Shown: positions 25,943-36,087, counted from the stretch's first letter. The stretch: 64,000 nucleotides of DNA from Halorhabdus sp. BNX81 (GCF_029229925.1 NZ_CP107254.1:496001-560000), one strand, 5' to 3'. Made by a program: numbers and translations. The notes: generated by a model not told the origin, from the letters alone.

Positions 25943-26632
25943 GTGTCTGGAACCGTCTTGGCCGCGACGGATCTGCGGGTGAGACGCGGGAGTAGTGACG
26001 TGATCGCTGGGCTCTCGTTGACTGTTCGAGATGGCGAGACGGTTCTCATACAGGGAAAAAGCGGGAGCGGGAAGTCGACGCTGTTCGAGGTATTCGGCCT
26101 GTTGTCCGATTGTTCGTCGGGTGAACTCCACATCGACGGCGTCGACGTACGGGACCTTTCGAGACGGGAGCGAGCGCTCTTCCGGCGGGACCGACTCGGG
26201 ATGGTGTATCAGGATTTCCAACTGGTCCCCGACCTGACCGCCCGTGAGAACGCCCGTCTCCCACAAAGTCACGGGGGCGGACACGATCCTGCATGGCTGG
26301 AGACGATCTTCGAGCGCCTGGAGATCGGCGGGATCGGCGATCAGTATCCCGCTACGCTGTCGGGTGGCGAAAAACAGCGGGTCGCGATCGCCCGTGCGGT
26401 CGCCAACAAGCCCGGGATCGTCATCGCCGACGAACCCACCGGGCAACTCGACCCGGAAACGACCGATCGCGTCATCGCGCTGCTGTTCGAGGCCCAGGAA
26501 CTCGCGGGGACGACGTTGTTGACTGTGAGTCATGACCGACGAATCACTTCCCGTTTCGAGCGTGTCTATCGACTTGCCGAAGGCACGCTCCATCGACTCG
26601 AGACGGGCGAGGAGAAACCGGGTCTGGAGTGA
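25943..26632 (+). CDS. ABC transporter ATPase of the LolD/MacB/FtsE type
   Basis: 229 residues from GTG 25943, the normal size of the family. Walker A is GKSGSGKS (38-45), Q-loop MVYQDFQLVPDLTARENA, signature TLSGGEKQRVAIARA, Walker B IVIADEPTGQLD, switch His in LLTVSHDRR. LolD-type ATPases drive FtsX/MacB-like permeases that act mechanically on periplasmic or envelope partners and do not import solutes. It overlaps the permease start by ATGA at 26629-26632. GTG was chosen because the upstream ATG would add about 50 residues outside the domain. Confidence 0.85.
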   Translation: MSGTVLAATDLRVRRGSSDVIAGLSLTVRDGETVLIQGKSGSGKSTLFEVFGLLSDCSSGELHIDGVDVRDLSRRERALFRRDRLGMVYQDFQLVPDLTARENARLPQSHGGGHDPAWLETIFERLEIGGIGDQYPATLSGGEKQRVAIARAVANKPGIVIADEPTGQLDPETTDRVIALLFEAQELAGTTLLTVSHDRRITSRFERVYRLAEGTLHRLETGEEKPGLE

Positions 26633-29583
26633 TGAGTCACAGACGCCAGTTGCTGGCGCGGTATTCGCGCCGCGATCGGCTGTCGATGGTTGTCATCGGC
26701 GTCTCGATCGCGTTTCTGACCGGGAGCGCGTTGCTCCTCGTGAGTGCGACCGACCAGTTGGGGACGATCGCTGCCGACTTCGACACGACGGGCTACGTGA
26801 CCGGGTATCAGTCGATCGAGTCGGCGGCCCGAACTGCCGGGAGTGACGCGGTGTTTCCGATCGCGACGGTACCGATCGACGGCACGAACGTGACTGTCCT
26901 GGGTGTTCCACCGGGGGCCAACGAGACGATCACCGCGGCGACGCCGGATGCCGGTCTCGCGAGCGCCCTCACGAACGGTCCACGGACCGTCGAAGTCCGG
27001 GGAACGACCGTGAAACAGATCCAAATCTCGGGGAGGCCGAGCATCGGGATGATCCCCGACAGCTGGTACCTCGCCGAGAGCACCCTCGTCGAACAGTTCA
27101 CTACCGACGGCGCTGTCGTGGTCGAGACCGGTGCCAACGCCGTCGAGCGGACGGGCGTCCGTGGCGGATCGATCCCGCTACGCGGGGCCGCACACTTTTT
27201 CGTCAGTGGGACGCGGGACGCCCTCTCGCTGTTCGGCGTCATCGTCGCCGGCGTCGCCGGCCTGGTGGGCGTGATCGTCTTCAGCGTCACTCGCATGAGC
27301 GTCCGGGACCGGGCGAAGACGATCCGGGTCGTCCGGGCAACGGGCGGAACCCCGCGGGCGGTCCGCGCGCTGTTTACGGCCCGGGCCACGATCGTGACGC
27401 TTGTCGGGATCACGATCGGCTATGCGGTCGGGCTCATCGCCGCTCGCGTTGCGGTCAACGTCTCCGTCTTTCTTGGGGTCCCCGTCTCGTTGAACCTCTC
27501 GCTTTCCTGGCCGGTACTGCACGTGTTGGTTCCCCTGTACGGGGGCGTCTTGCTAACGGGTGCACTGGCCGGGTATCTCGCGTCTCGACCGGTCAGCCGA
27601 CTGGCGCCCGTTCAAATCCGCTCGTCAGGTGGCGATGCCCCCACTACTGGTCGCGGGGTTCGTGACCGACTGCCGGGCTGGCTCCGTCCGACGTTGCTGG
27701 GCTTTCGGGCGGTGATCCCGACGATCGCGACGATCACCGTCTTTCTGACACTGCTGATCGTCCTCGTTTCGGCGGGCACGGCCATGGCCCCGATGGTCGA
27801 TTCCGAAGCCGCGACGATCGCCGAGCCGGGTTCCAGTCATCCCGTCGCAAGCGAGGTTCCGGAATCGTTTGCGACCGTCCTTGAGGGCCGGGGCATCGCT
27901 GCGAGTCCGGAGATCTTGCTGTTCTCGATCGCCGATGGGAAACCGACGCTGATGCGTGGCGTCAATTTCTCGTCGTTCGCAACTGTCTCGGACGCGTCGC
28001 TGGTGACCGGTCGCGCCCCGCGGTCGTCGGACGAAGCGGTCGTCGGTGCGGCCATCGCCGCGCGGCGAAATCTCTCGGTCGGCGACACCGTCCTGCTGGG
28101 TGGCAGCACGCGGTCGGCGTTTACCCGAACGACGATCGTCGGGGTCTTCGATGCGCCGGGGTTCTACGGGAGCCAACTGCTGGTTTCGCTGTCGACCGGA
28201 CGCACCCTCAGCACACGCGGGCCACGCCAGGTCCACGTCGTCCGGGCCTCCCGGCTGCCGGACGTAACCGGCAGCGGGATCGAAGTCGTCGACGTCTCCA
28301 CGCCGGGGACCGTCGTTCAGGGCCGGGACTTCCGGACGAGCATCACCGCGATCAACCTCGGCCGGACGAACGCAACGCGGTCGATCACGATCCGGGTGGC
28401 GAACGCGTCCCGGAACGTCACTCTGTCCGTCCCGCCGGGTGGTCGAACGGAACGATCGGTGACGTTGTCGATCGGACGACCCGGTTCGTGGTCGCTTGTC
28501 GTCGGATCCACGAACCAGTCGATCACGGTCCAAAAACCGGACGCACTTCGGGTCTGGTTCCCCGAGCAGGTCCGCGTCGGGAGCACACCACGGGTCGAAG
28601 TCGCCACTGCAACCGGTGAGCCGGTTGCCAATGCGACCGTGACACTGGGGAACCGAACCGTTCGAACGGATTCGGCTGGCGTCGCCCGGATCACGGTTCC
28701 GCCCGGCGGGACTCACCTTTCTGTGACCGCCGGGAGCCGAGAGGTGACCGAACCCGTCACGGGACGTAGCGACCGATCGGGGGGCGAGGACCCACTTCTG
28801 GCTGCTCTCTCGATCGAACCCGAATCGCCCGGCTTCCGGACTCAACCGACTGCCAGCGTCCGGCTCGAAAACCCCTGGAATCGGACACTCTCGACGACGC
28901 TGACGATCCGGGGGCCGACAACAAGCCACCAGCGCGCGGTTACGCTCGATCCCGGGGCCACGACGACGGTCTCGGCACAGCTATCACGACAGCCGCCGGG
29001 CGAATACGCCGTCACAGTCACCGACGAGGCGGGGGCTGTACTCGCCCGCCGGTCGATGGTCGTAACGGGTGACGAGCGACTCGTGGCCGCGCTTGCAACT
29101 CACGGCCAACAGGGGAGTACGCCGTTTTCACGCGCCGTGTCGCTGTTATTTGGGAATCTCACGCTTCTCGTCGGCGCGATCGTCAGCCTGGGTGCACTCA
29201 TGACTGTCGGTGGGCTAACGGCGATCTTCTCCCGGGGCATTCATGCCCGACGGCGGACGATCGGCATCTACCGGGCGACCGGGGCGACGCCGCGACAGGT
29301 TTTCACGCTCGTGGTCCGTGACGCCGTCGTGATCGGCACGGCCGCGCTGGGAGTGGCGTTTCCGCTGGCCTATCTCGTCCTCACGGGGCTCACCTGGACC
29401 GACGTGCTGACGGTGTTCGGCGTTTCGATCCGGCCGCTGTTTGTCCCCTGGGTCGTTGTCATGGGCATGGCAATTGTTCTCAGTCTCGTGGTTTTCGGTG
29501 CGGTCCTCGCCACGGCGACACTCCTCAGGGCACCCCCGGCGAGGGCACTCACTGGCGAGCGGACGGGAGGGGACGGTCGATGA
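26629..29583 (+). CDS. Giant FtsX/MacB-type ABC permease
   Basis: 984 residues. Two FtsX-type units flank a very long outside region: helix 1 (VVIGVSIAFLTGSALLLV), an outside domain, helices from ~residue 195 to 320 including the FtsX motif RAKTIRVVRATGGTPRAVRAL, another unit from ~365, then about 400 outside residues. These include CARDB- or Ig-like stretches (NATRSITIRVANASRNVTLS, VANATVTLGNRTVRTDSAG and TTLTIRGPTTSHQ). The last helices carry RRRTIGIYRATGATPRQVF. Typical FtsX or MacB permeases have 300-650 residues. It is translationally coupled to the ATPase before it and overlaps the next gene by ATGA. Substrate unknown; envelope protein or lipid handling is likely. Confidence 0.82.
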   Translation: MMSHRRQLLARYSRRDRLSMVVIGVSIAFLTGSALLLVSATDQLGTIAADFDTTGYVTGYQSIESAARTAGSDAVFPIATVPIDGTNVTVLGVPPGANETITAATPDAGLASALTNGPRTVEVRGTTVKQIQISGRPSIGMIPDSWYLAESTLVEQFTTDGAVVVETGANAVERTGVRGGSIPLRGAAHFFVSGTRDALSLFGVIVAGVAGLVGVIVFSVTRMSVRDRAKTIRVVRATGGTPRAVRALFTARATIVTLVGITIGYAVGLIAARVAVNVSVFLGVPVSLNLSLSWPVLHVLVPLYGGVLLTGALAGYLASRPVSRLAPVQIRSSGGDAPTTGRGVRDRLPGWLRPTLLGFRAVIPTIATITVFLTLLIVLVSAGTAMAPMVDSEAATIAEPGSSHPVASEVPESFATVLEGRGIAASPEILLFSIADGKPTLMRGVNFSSFATVSDASLVTGRAPRSSDEAVVGAAIAARRNLSVGDTVLLGGSTRSAFTRTTIVGVFDAPGFYGSQLLVSLSTGRTLSTRGPRQVHVVRASRLPDVTGSGIEVVDVSTPGTVVQGRDFRTSITAINLGRTNATRSITIRVANASRNVTLSVPPGGRTERSVTLSIGRPGSWSLVVGSTNQSITVQKPDALRVWFPEQVRVGSTPRVEVATATGEPVANATVTLGNRTVRTDSAGVARITVPPGGTHLSVTAGSREVTEPVTGRSDRSGGEDPLLAALSIEPESPGFRTQPTASVRLENPWNRTLSTTLTIRGPTTSHQRAVTLDPGATTTVSAQLSRQPPGEYAVTVTDEAGAVLARRSMVVTGDERLVAALATHGQQGSTPFSRAVSLLFGNLTLLVGAIVSLGALMTVGGLTAIFSRGIHARRRTIGIYRATGATPRQVFTLVVRDAVVIGTAALGVAFPLAYLVLTGLTWTDVLTVFGVSIRPLFVPWVVVMGMAIVLSLVVFGAVLATATLLRAPPARALTGERTGGDGR

Positions 29584-31304
29584 CTGGTCCCGATGGTGGC
29601 TCGCCGGCCGACGCAACCGTCACCGGGGCGCTCGCCCGTCCCTCGAAAGTCCAGTATGTCCTCGGGCTTTTCGCCGTGTTCAGCGTCGCGGTTGCCCTTC
29701 GGATGGGGCCGTTGTACCGGTCGCCGCTCCCGTTCAACCCCGACGGCATTGTCTACGCTGGCCTCGTCAGGGAGACGATCAGTACTGGTTCCCTGCCGAT
29801 AGATGGACTCCCTGCTGATAGCGTTCATTTCACGGCGATGCTCGCTCTCTGGGAGACGGTCGTCGGCCACCCGGCCAGATATCTCTCACAGCCGATGATC
29901 GCCATCGTCGGGGCAGTGCCCTCTCTCGTCGGGGCTGTCTTCGCGCATCGACTGACCGGCCGATTCGCCTGGTCGCTTTCGGAACGCCGGCTAGCCGGCT
30001 TGCTCGCCGGCGTCCTGCTCGCGGTCGATGGCGTCTATCTCCACCGGTCGATGCCCGTCGACGAACAGACGATCGGGCTCCTGGTCGTCCCGCTCGCTGC
30101 ACTCGTCCTGGCTCGGTCGGTCCAGACTGCAAACCGCCGTTGGTATCTCGTTCTCGGGATGCTCCTCCTGAGTTTGCCGCCGTTGCACAATCTCGATAGC
30201 GTGGTCGCGCTGTTCGTCCTCGTCCTGTTCGTCGTTGTTCGTCGACTCAGCGCTCGCAATCTCGGCGTCGGGAGCCTGATTGCCGTCGTCTTTCTGGGCT
30301 ACTTCGTCGGCTATTCGTGGGGCATCCCCGCGTTCACGCCGGCAACCGTTATCCAGTCACAGCGGGTCAGCTATGCCCCCGGACTGTTACTCGCCTGGCT
30401 GCTTCTCGTCGGCCTGGTGCTGGCACGCTTTGCCCGTCTCGGAAGCCGGACACAGCGATTGTTGCTCTCCGGGGCCTTCGCGAGCTTCGTTGTGATCGCG
30501 GCTGTCAACGCTGTCCAGCCCGTGTTTCCGGGTATGGGGACGACGCCCGAGACAGTCGTCTTGCTGGTGGCCCCCCTGCTGGTTCCACTGACGATCGCGG
30601 CCTGGGCGGTCCCCCTGGGCGACCGCTCGGCCCCGGAATGGGTCGCGCTGTTGGCACTGCTCGGTGCCGGGTTCGCCATCGCGGGGATGTCCTTTACGGC
30701 GGCGCTCACCCCCGAATACTACAACACCGCGTATCGTGTCCAGACGTTCCTTCATCTGCCGATAGCCGTCTTCACTGCGGTCGGGACCGGGACACTCCTG
30801 CGTCGTGCGGCTGTGAGCGTATCGTCCCCGTCGTGGCGACAGGTGTTGACGACGGTAATGGTCGTCGGGGTCGTCGGCTGTATGGCGCTTTCCATCCCGG
30901 TCGCGTTCGGTGGTTTAGAGTATCTCCCGTACAAGGGCGTCACGACCGCCGGGGAGTTCGATGCCGCGACATTCAGCGTCTCGTCGCTGCCGGAGTGGGC
31001 CAGCGACGATCACATCTCGCGTGTCTCCCGGTACTTCACGCCCCACTCATCGGGCGCGAACGCGGCGGTCCGCCGCGTCACACCGGTCTTCGACTGGATC
31101 ACGGGCGGGCCCCCGCCAGACTGCCCGACAGTCGTCCAGTCCTCCTGGACAACGACCGGCGCACAGGTGTTTCCCCAACAACCGGTCGTGATCGATCCAT
31201 CCCGACTCTCGACGTTCCTGCAGGTGAACGATCGGATCTACAGTAATTCGGCACCGGATCCGATCACGATCGTCCGTCCGCCCGGCCCGTCGAAAACCTG
31301 TTGA
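29580..31304 (+). CDS. Polytopic membrane protein, GT-C-like
   Basis: 574 residues with around 12 membrane helices. After helix 1 the loop has PFNPDGIVYAGLVRETI, similar in place and style to the acidic first-loop motif of GT-C glycosyltransferases. A later loop has SMPVDEQTIG. A C-terminal outside part of ~120 residues follows the last helix (VTTAGEFDAATFSVSSLPEW onward). The start overlaps the stop of the giant permease (29580-29583), so it belongs to the same operon and could modify or hand over what the ABC system moves. I cannot assign a substrate; an unrelated membrane protein is possible. Confidence 0.65.
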   Translation: MTGPDGGSPADATVTGALARPSKVQYVLGLFAVFSVAVALRMGPLYRSPLPFNPDGIVYAGLVRETISTGSLPIDGLPADSVHFTAMLALWETVVGHPARYLSQPMIAIVGAVPSLVGAVFAHRLTGRFAWSLSERRLAGLLAGVLLAVDGVYLHRSMPVDEQTIGLLVVPLAALVLARSVQTANRRWYLVLGMLLLSLPPLHNLDSVVALFVLVLFVVVRRLSARNLGVGSLIAVVFLGYFVGYSWGIPAFTPATVIQSQRVSYAPGLLLAWLLLVGLVLARFARLGSRTQRLLLSGAFASFVVIAAVNAVQPVFPGMGTTPETVVLLVAPLLVPLTIAAWAVPLGDRSAPEWVALLALLGAGFAIAGMSFTAALTPEYYNTAYRVQTFLHLPIAVFTAVGTGTLLRRAAVSVSSPSWRQVLTTVMVVGVVGCMALSIPVAFGGLEYLPYKGVTTAGEFDAATFSVSSLPEWASDDHISRVSRYFTPHSSGANAAVRRVTPVFDWITGGPPPDCPTVVQSSWTTTGAQVFPQQPVVIDPSRLSTFLQVNDRIYSNSAPDPITIVRPPGPSKTC

Positions 31305-32312
31305 CTAGCTTTTCGACGAGGGCTCGACTTCGTTGTCCTGCCGGTGTTGGGCCGTGTCATCCGGCTCCGCTACGTCCGTCACCGGCACTGACTCCAGAAG
31401 CGAATCGATCACTGCATCGATGCTTCGATCGGTCAACTCGGCGTCCGTGCTGCGGATCAAACGATGGCGCAAGACCGGCTTGGCGAGTTGCTTGATGTCG
31501 TCGGGGAGGACGTACCCCCGGCCGTGAATCGCTGCGCGAGCCTTCCCGGCGTCCATTAGTGTAAGCGTGGCTCGTGGTGACGCCCCGATGTCGATGTCGG
31601 GTGAGGACCGGGTGGCTTCGACGATGCCGAGAATGTACGCCTTGACGGTGTCGTCGACGTACTGCTCGGTCACTTGCTCACGGAGCGAACGGATACGTTC
31701 CTCGCTGATGACCTGCTGGATACGGTCTGCATCGAGCAGCGGGTTCGCATCGAAGCGATCGAGCAACTTTCGCTCGTTGTGCTGATCGGGTATATCCACG
31801 AGCAATTTAAACTGGAAGCGATCGCGCTGGGCTTCCGGGAGTTCGAACGTCCCTTCCATCTCGATGGGGTTCTGGGTCGCAATCACCATGAACGGATCCG
31901 GCAGGGAGAGGGTGTCGCCGTCGATCGTCACGTGGCTCTCCTGCATGGCCTCGAGCAGTGCGGACTGTGCCTTCGGCGTCGCCCGGTTGATCTCGTCGGC
32001 GACGACGATGTTCCCGAAGATCGGCCCCCGCTGGAGTTCGAACTCGCCGGTCGGTTCGCGATAGATCCGTGTCCCCGTGATGTCCGCCGGGAGGATGTCC
32101 GGCGTCATCTGGATGCGTTTGTACGTCAATCCGCTGGCTTCCGCAAACAGATTCGCGATGGTCGTTTTGGCCACGCCCGGGACCCCTTCGAGTAGCACGT
32201 GACCACGCGTCAGCAACGAGATGGTGAGCCGCTCGACGATCTCTTCGTTCCCGACCAGGACAGTCCCGATTTCCTCACGCAGCGCATCATATACTGCCTC
32301 CGCGTCACTCAT
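31305..32312 (-). CDS. MoxR-family AAA+ ATPase
   Basis: 335 residues. Walker A GVPGVAKT (43-50), Walker B NIVVADEINRATPK, sensor 1 ATQNPIEMEGTFELPEAQRDRF and sensor 2 SPRATLTLMDAGKARA are all in place. MoxR ATPases act as chaperones for the assembly or metal loading of VWA and other complexes, and they are nearly always encoded with DUF58 proteins, as here (37989-39422). It ends one base after the plus-strand gene 29580-31304 and is divergent from the DUF4129 gene. Confidence 0.92.
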   Translation of the reverse strand: MSDAEAVYDALREEIGTVLVGNEEIVERLTISLLTRGHVLLEGVPGVAKTTIANLFAEASGLTYKRIQMTPDILPADITGTRIYREPTGEFELQRGPIFGNIVVADEINRATPKAQSALLEAMQESHVTIDGDTLSLPDPFMVIATQNPIEMEGTFELPEAQRDRFQFKLLVDIPDQHNERKLLDRFDANPLLDADRIQQVISEERIRSLREQVTEQYVDDTVKAYILGIVEATRSSPDIDIGASPRATLTLMDAGKARAAIHGRGYVLPDDIKQLAKPVLRHRLIRSTDAELTDRSIDAVIDSLLESVPVTDVAEPDDTAQHRQDNEVEPSSKS

Positions 32313-32342
32313 TGTCTACAGTTCTGTTGAGATGACAGTAAT

Positions 32343-34580
32343 ATGTTTGCCATCCGGCGTGGCGCGTACATCGCTGACCGAACGGGCGAAACAAACAGGG
32401 TGTCAGAACCAGTGTATTCGAGTGTGACTGCACACGCCCGGTGGATTGCCGTTGTCTGCTGTCTCATCATTGGTGTCAGTGGGATGGCTATCACTGTCGG
32501 GGCGGCAGCTACCGGGGATGTCACGGCGGCCCAGCCGGTCGCGGAGCAATCCCCGTCGTTCGGGACGATCGTACAGCAATCACCCGCCGGGGAGGCGGAA
32601 AACGGCACCAGCGAGAATCGGACCGACCATCACAGAAACCCGACGAACGTGTCCGGGGACGGGTCCCCGTCTGCAGTCAAACGCTGGCTCGCCGGATCGA
32701 TGGCGGGACGGCTCGAAGGCAGCGCGATCAATTTGAGTCAGGGCAACTACCAGCTGGCGAGTTCGGTGCTAGGCGAGGGGTTCGGTGACGACCTGGACCG
32801 GTACGTCAACGTTGCGGGTGACACCGATTCCCGCCAGGACGATCAGGTCGCGAGGACGTTCAACGAGACTCACCAGACCCAAAAACAGTATACTGCGCAA
32901 GTCAGCGAGTTCGAACGGTTGTCCGCGGCGTATCAGGCTGCCAGAGAGGCGGGTGAGATTGAGCGGGCCCGTCGACTCGCAAAGCGACTCGCACGACTGG
33001 CCACAGCAATCAACGAGACCGGCCGGACTCTCGTTGGGCGATACGACGCATTATCGAATGCCACTGGGGCTTCACTCGACGACGGACGGCAGGCTGTTTT
33101 GGACACAACAAACCGGACGGTAGCAGACGCCCAACGGGTGGTAGATCTCTCCCTGGTCCGGACGGAGCTTCGAATCACGTCGGTTTCGCCGACAGCGTCC
33201 TACGACGAGCCACTCGTAATTACGGGGCGCTACGTGGCGGCCAACGGCACAGCCGTCGGTGACACCGCGGTCGCGCTGGCTGCCCCCGGTCCCGGCTCCC
33301 AGACGACCACGGCGGCAAATGGGAGTTTCCGACTCACCCATCGTCCGACCGACCTCGAAACTGGCGTCCGGAACCTCACGGTCACTGCCACCCCCGACGA
33401 CGCCTCGGTGTATCTCCCCGCTACCACGTCGATCTCCGCCGATATCTCCTCGATCGAGCCACGGATTACATTCGCTGCCGTCTTCGACCGGATCGCGTAC
33501 GACGAGTCGCGAGCAGTCGCCGTCGATGTCACCGTGAGTGATCGCCCCGCCGGTGGCGTGCCAGTCGAGATCACGCTGGACGGAACGACACTTGCAACCG
33601 GCCGAACGACCGAATCCGGGACGTTTCAGTCCACTGTGGGACTCCCGGCAACCGTCCAAAACGGGACGATAGAACTCACCGCCCACGCTGGGGCGGCCGG
33701 ACAGGCACTCTCCGAGGTGAGCGCGACTCGGAGGGTCGTCGTCGAACCGACGCCGACGACGCTGTCTCTCGATACGGCCAACGGCAGCGTGATTCGCGTT
33801 CAGGGCAGACTGACGACTGTCGACGGTGGTTCGGTCCCGGACCAACCCCTGGATCTCAGCGTCGACGGAGTAGTGGTCGAGACCGTCCGAACCAACGCGT
33901 CAGGTTGGTTCGCCGCCTCGACCGACGGGAACGGTGTAGCGATCGGGGACGCAGTGACCGTCACCGCCGTCTACGACCAACCGACCACGAACCTGGGACC
34001 ATCGCAGGCGAGCGCTATCGGTGAGCGGACACCGCGGGGACTGAACGGACAGGAAGGGGCTGCGGGGCCGAATGATTCGGGCGGCGGGCTAGCCGGACTA
34101 CCGTGGGGTCGCCTCTTGAATCCGATCGTCGTGGGTGCTGGCGTCGTTTCCGTCGCGAGCTTGCTCGTCGCCGGGTATTTCTGGCGTCGGCGTTCGCCAA
34201 CACGGGCGGAACCAGCGCCACAGTCCGATCAATCCGGGACGGAGACCACACAGTCACCGGCACCGACCACGGTGACCTTAGCGGACGTCGAGACGGTGCT
34301 GGAACGCGATGGGGCCGACGCAGCCGTCGTCTCTCTGTACACGGTTGTCGGCCAATACGCTTCCGCGGACACGCGTCCGGACCGAACGCCGCGCGAGCGC
34401 TATCGTGCTGTCAGGGACACACTGTCAGCCGAGCAGTCGAGTACTTTCCAGCGGGTGACTGCCCTATACGAACAGGCGGTGTTCGCCCCGGAAACCGTCT
34501 CCCCGGACCGGATCAAGGATACGATCGCCGCGGTCAGGCAAGGATTCGTCGACGACGGCAACGCGCCGGCCGACGACTAA
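32343..34580 (+). CDS. Exported membrane protein with DUF4129-like C-terminus
   Basis: 745 residues as drawn. A signal-type helix (WIAVVCCLIIGVSGMAITVG) is followed by a long outside region: a Gln/Arg-rich helical part with likely coiled coil (about 180-250), then Ig-like beta domains (SYDEPLVITGRYVAANG, VTVSDRPAGGVPVEITLDG, LDLSVDGVVVE). Then come a second membrane helix (VVGAGVVSVASLLVAGYF) and a cytoplasmic domain, DVETVLERDGADAAVVSLY through IKDTIAAVRQGF, of the DUF4129 type found in MoxR/DUF58 clusters. In-frame GTGs at 32400 and 32424 are possible starts, since ATG 32343 leaves only 30 bases for two divergent promoters. Confidence 0.75.
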   Translation: MFAIRRGAYIADRTGETNRVSEPVYSSVTAHARWIAVVCCLIIGVSGMAITVGAAATGDVTAAQPVAEQSPSFGTIVQQSPAGEAENGTSENRTDHHRNPTNVSGDGSPSAVKRWLAGSMAGRLEGSAINLSQGNYQLASSVLGEGFGDDLDRYVNVAGDTDSRQDDQVARTFNETHQTQKQYTAQVSEFERLSAAYQAAREAGEIERARRLAKRLARLATAINETGRTLVGRYDALSNATGASLDDGRQAVLDTTNRTVADAQRVVDLSLVRTELRITSVSPTASYDEPLVITGRYVAANGTAVGDTAVALAAPGPGSQTTTAANGSFRLTHRPTDLETGVRNLTVTATPDDASVYLPATTSISADISSIEPRITFAAVFDRIAYDESRAVAVDVTVSDRPAGGVPVEITLDGTTLATGRTTESGTFQSTVGLPATVQNGTIELTAHAGAAGQALSEVSATRRVVVEPTPTTLSLDTANGSVIRVQGRLTTVDGGSVPDQPLDLSVDGVVVETVRTNASGWFAASTDGNGVAIGDAVTVTAVYDQPTTNLGPSQASAIGERTPRGLNGQEGAAGPNDSGGGLAGLPWGRLLNPIVVGAGVVSVASLLVAGYFWRRRSPTRAEPAPQSDQSGTETTQSPAPTTVTLADVETVLERDGADAAVVSLYTVVGQYASADTRPDRTPRERYRAVRDTLSAEQSSTFQRVTALYEQAVFAPETVSPDRIKDTIAAVRQGFVDDGNAPADD

Positions 34581-34595
34581 GGTTGATTCCGGCGA

Positions 34596-35708
34596 TCAGG
34601 GGTCGTCGTCGACGGGTTCTTGGTGTCCGGATCGCCGCGCAGCGAGCTGTGTGGCGATCCGGGTGACGCGATCGCGATCCCAGTCCGGGTGTCGCTTCGA
34701 AACGAGGTCGACGATTTCCGATTCGGTGAGCTCGATGTCCTCGACCGTCGGTGAGCGCCGACCGAACCGATCGCGGATGTCCCGTCCACACTTGCGTAGC
34801 AGGACGACGCCACCGACGAGCGCCGTTCCGAACAAGAACTGTGCGAGTGGGCTCGACCGGATCACGTCGAGTGCCTGGACGAGCGGGGGCACCTCGCCGG
34901 AGTGAGTGTAATCGAACCGCACCCGCTCGCTCGCACTGAACAGCGCCTGTGCGAACGCCCGGTTGTCCCCGCGATCGAGCATCGAGTTGATGAACACGCT
35001 TGGATCGCTGAGGGTCAGGACAGTCCCGTTCTCGAGGGACTCTCGCGTGAGGATCGGATACGCTCGCATCGACTCCTCGTCGTCGAGGTCACCGTCCCGG
35101 TTCTCGTCGGCGTAGGCGTACGCTGAGGTCTCCGCCATGATAGCTCCATCGGTGCCGTTCGGCATCACCACCCACGAGGGGTAGTTCAACGCGAGTTCGT
35201 CGACACCATCGATCCCGCCCTCGACGCCGTCGACTCTGCCCTCGGCCGACTCACTGACGGTCGTCGCCAGCGGGAAGGCCGGCGAGCGCCCGTGATTGCG
35301 CTCGTCACGGAGTACGGTCCCATCGATCCGGGCCGTAGCCTTGATTCCGGCGAGCAACTCGTTCGCGCCGGGTCCGAAGTCTCCACTGACGAGAAGGGTT
35401 CCGCCACGTCTGACGAAGGCGTCAATCCGTTCGAGTTCCGCAGACGTGTAGGGCTCGCTCGGGCCGAGGACGACTGCGAGCGTCCCATTCCCCGGCAATC
35501 GGTCGTACGTACTCGTGTTCCCGAGGACGGCACTGTCGGTGGTTGCATCGGCGACCGCTCGAAGATCCGCCGTCCCATCCCAGCCGTAGTTGAACGCGCC
35601 GAAGGCTGTCGCTGACGTCGCGGCGCCAAACAGAATCACAACGACAACGGCGATCGTCAGGGCCAAAGCGACGGCTTCCGGAACGGTGACGTTACGCAAG
35701 CGTTTCAT
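34596..35708 (-). CDS. DUF4350-type membrane protein
   Basis: 370 residues from ATG 35708. One N-terminal helix (EAVALALTIAVVVVILFG), an outside domain with the DUF4350 pattern (a GATase-like fold: LAVVLGPSEPYTSAELERI, FVRRGGTLLVSGDFG, NYPSWVV, ILTRESLENGTVLTLSDPSVFINSML), a second helix (FLFGTALVGGVVLL) and a charged cytoplasmic tail. Genes of this family lie with MoxR and DUF58 genes in many genomes. The ATG overlaps the stop of the 92-aa gene upstream by four bases. The start at MKRLRNV directly precedes the helix and is better than 35810. Confidence 0.78.
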   Translation of the reverse strand: MKRLRNVTVPEAVALALTIAVVVVILFGAATSATAFGAFNYGWDGTADLRAVADATTDSAVLGNTSTYDRLPGNGTLAVVLGPSEPYTSAELERIDAFVRRGGTLLVSGDFGPGANELLAGIKATARIDGTVLRDERNHGRSPAFPLATTVSESAEGRVDGVEGGIDGVDELALNYPSWVVMPNGTDGAIMAETSAYAYADENRDGDLDDEESMRAYPILTRESLENGTVLTLSDPSVFINSMLDRGDNRAFAQALFSASERVRFDYTHSGEVPPLVQALDVIRSSPLAQFLFGTALVGGVVLLRKCGRDIRDRFGRRSPTVEDIELTESEIVDLVSKRHPDWDRDRVTRIATQLAARRSGHQEPVDDDP

Positions 35709-35983
35709 CGGAACACCCCCTGTGGGAGGACCGCGAGAACCCGTCTGAACACGAGATACGTGAAAACGACGAGGCCGAGCAGGATCACCCACCTGAGTCG
35801 GGTTCGCCACCGCGGCGTGAGATTGAACGGGGCGGTGAGTGCAGTCACGACGAGGACGCCGATCAGCGTGAGGACGAAGTACAGCTCATAGGAGAGTGAC
35901 TGCAACGTCACGAGGACGAGCAGCACGCTCACTGCCCAGGCGAGCACGCCCACGAGATACTGTTGCCGTCGCCTCGTTGTCAC
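35705..35983 (-). CDS. Small three-helix membrane protein
   Basis: 92 residues with three membrane helices (YLVGVLAWAVSVLLVLVTL, LYFVLTLIGVLVVTAL and VILLGLVVFTYLVFRRVL) and basic ends. I do not recognise a named family. It is translationally coupled to the DUF4350 gene by ATGA (35705-35708), which ties it to the MoxR/DUF58 membrane complex. Confidence 0.7.
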   Translation of the reverse strand: MTTRRRQQYLVGVLAWAVSVLLVLVTLQSLSYELYFVLTLIGVLVVTALTAPFNLTPRWRTRLRWVILLGLVVFTYLVFRRVLAVLPQGVFR

Positions 35984-36087
35984 GATGGGACCAGCGTGGC
36001 GCGACCGGTTAGATGCTGCGATTCAAATCATCTCGAAATCTGTGCAAAAACCAAGAGCTTTCAATCGGGATGCCGGCTTCAATAGTA

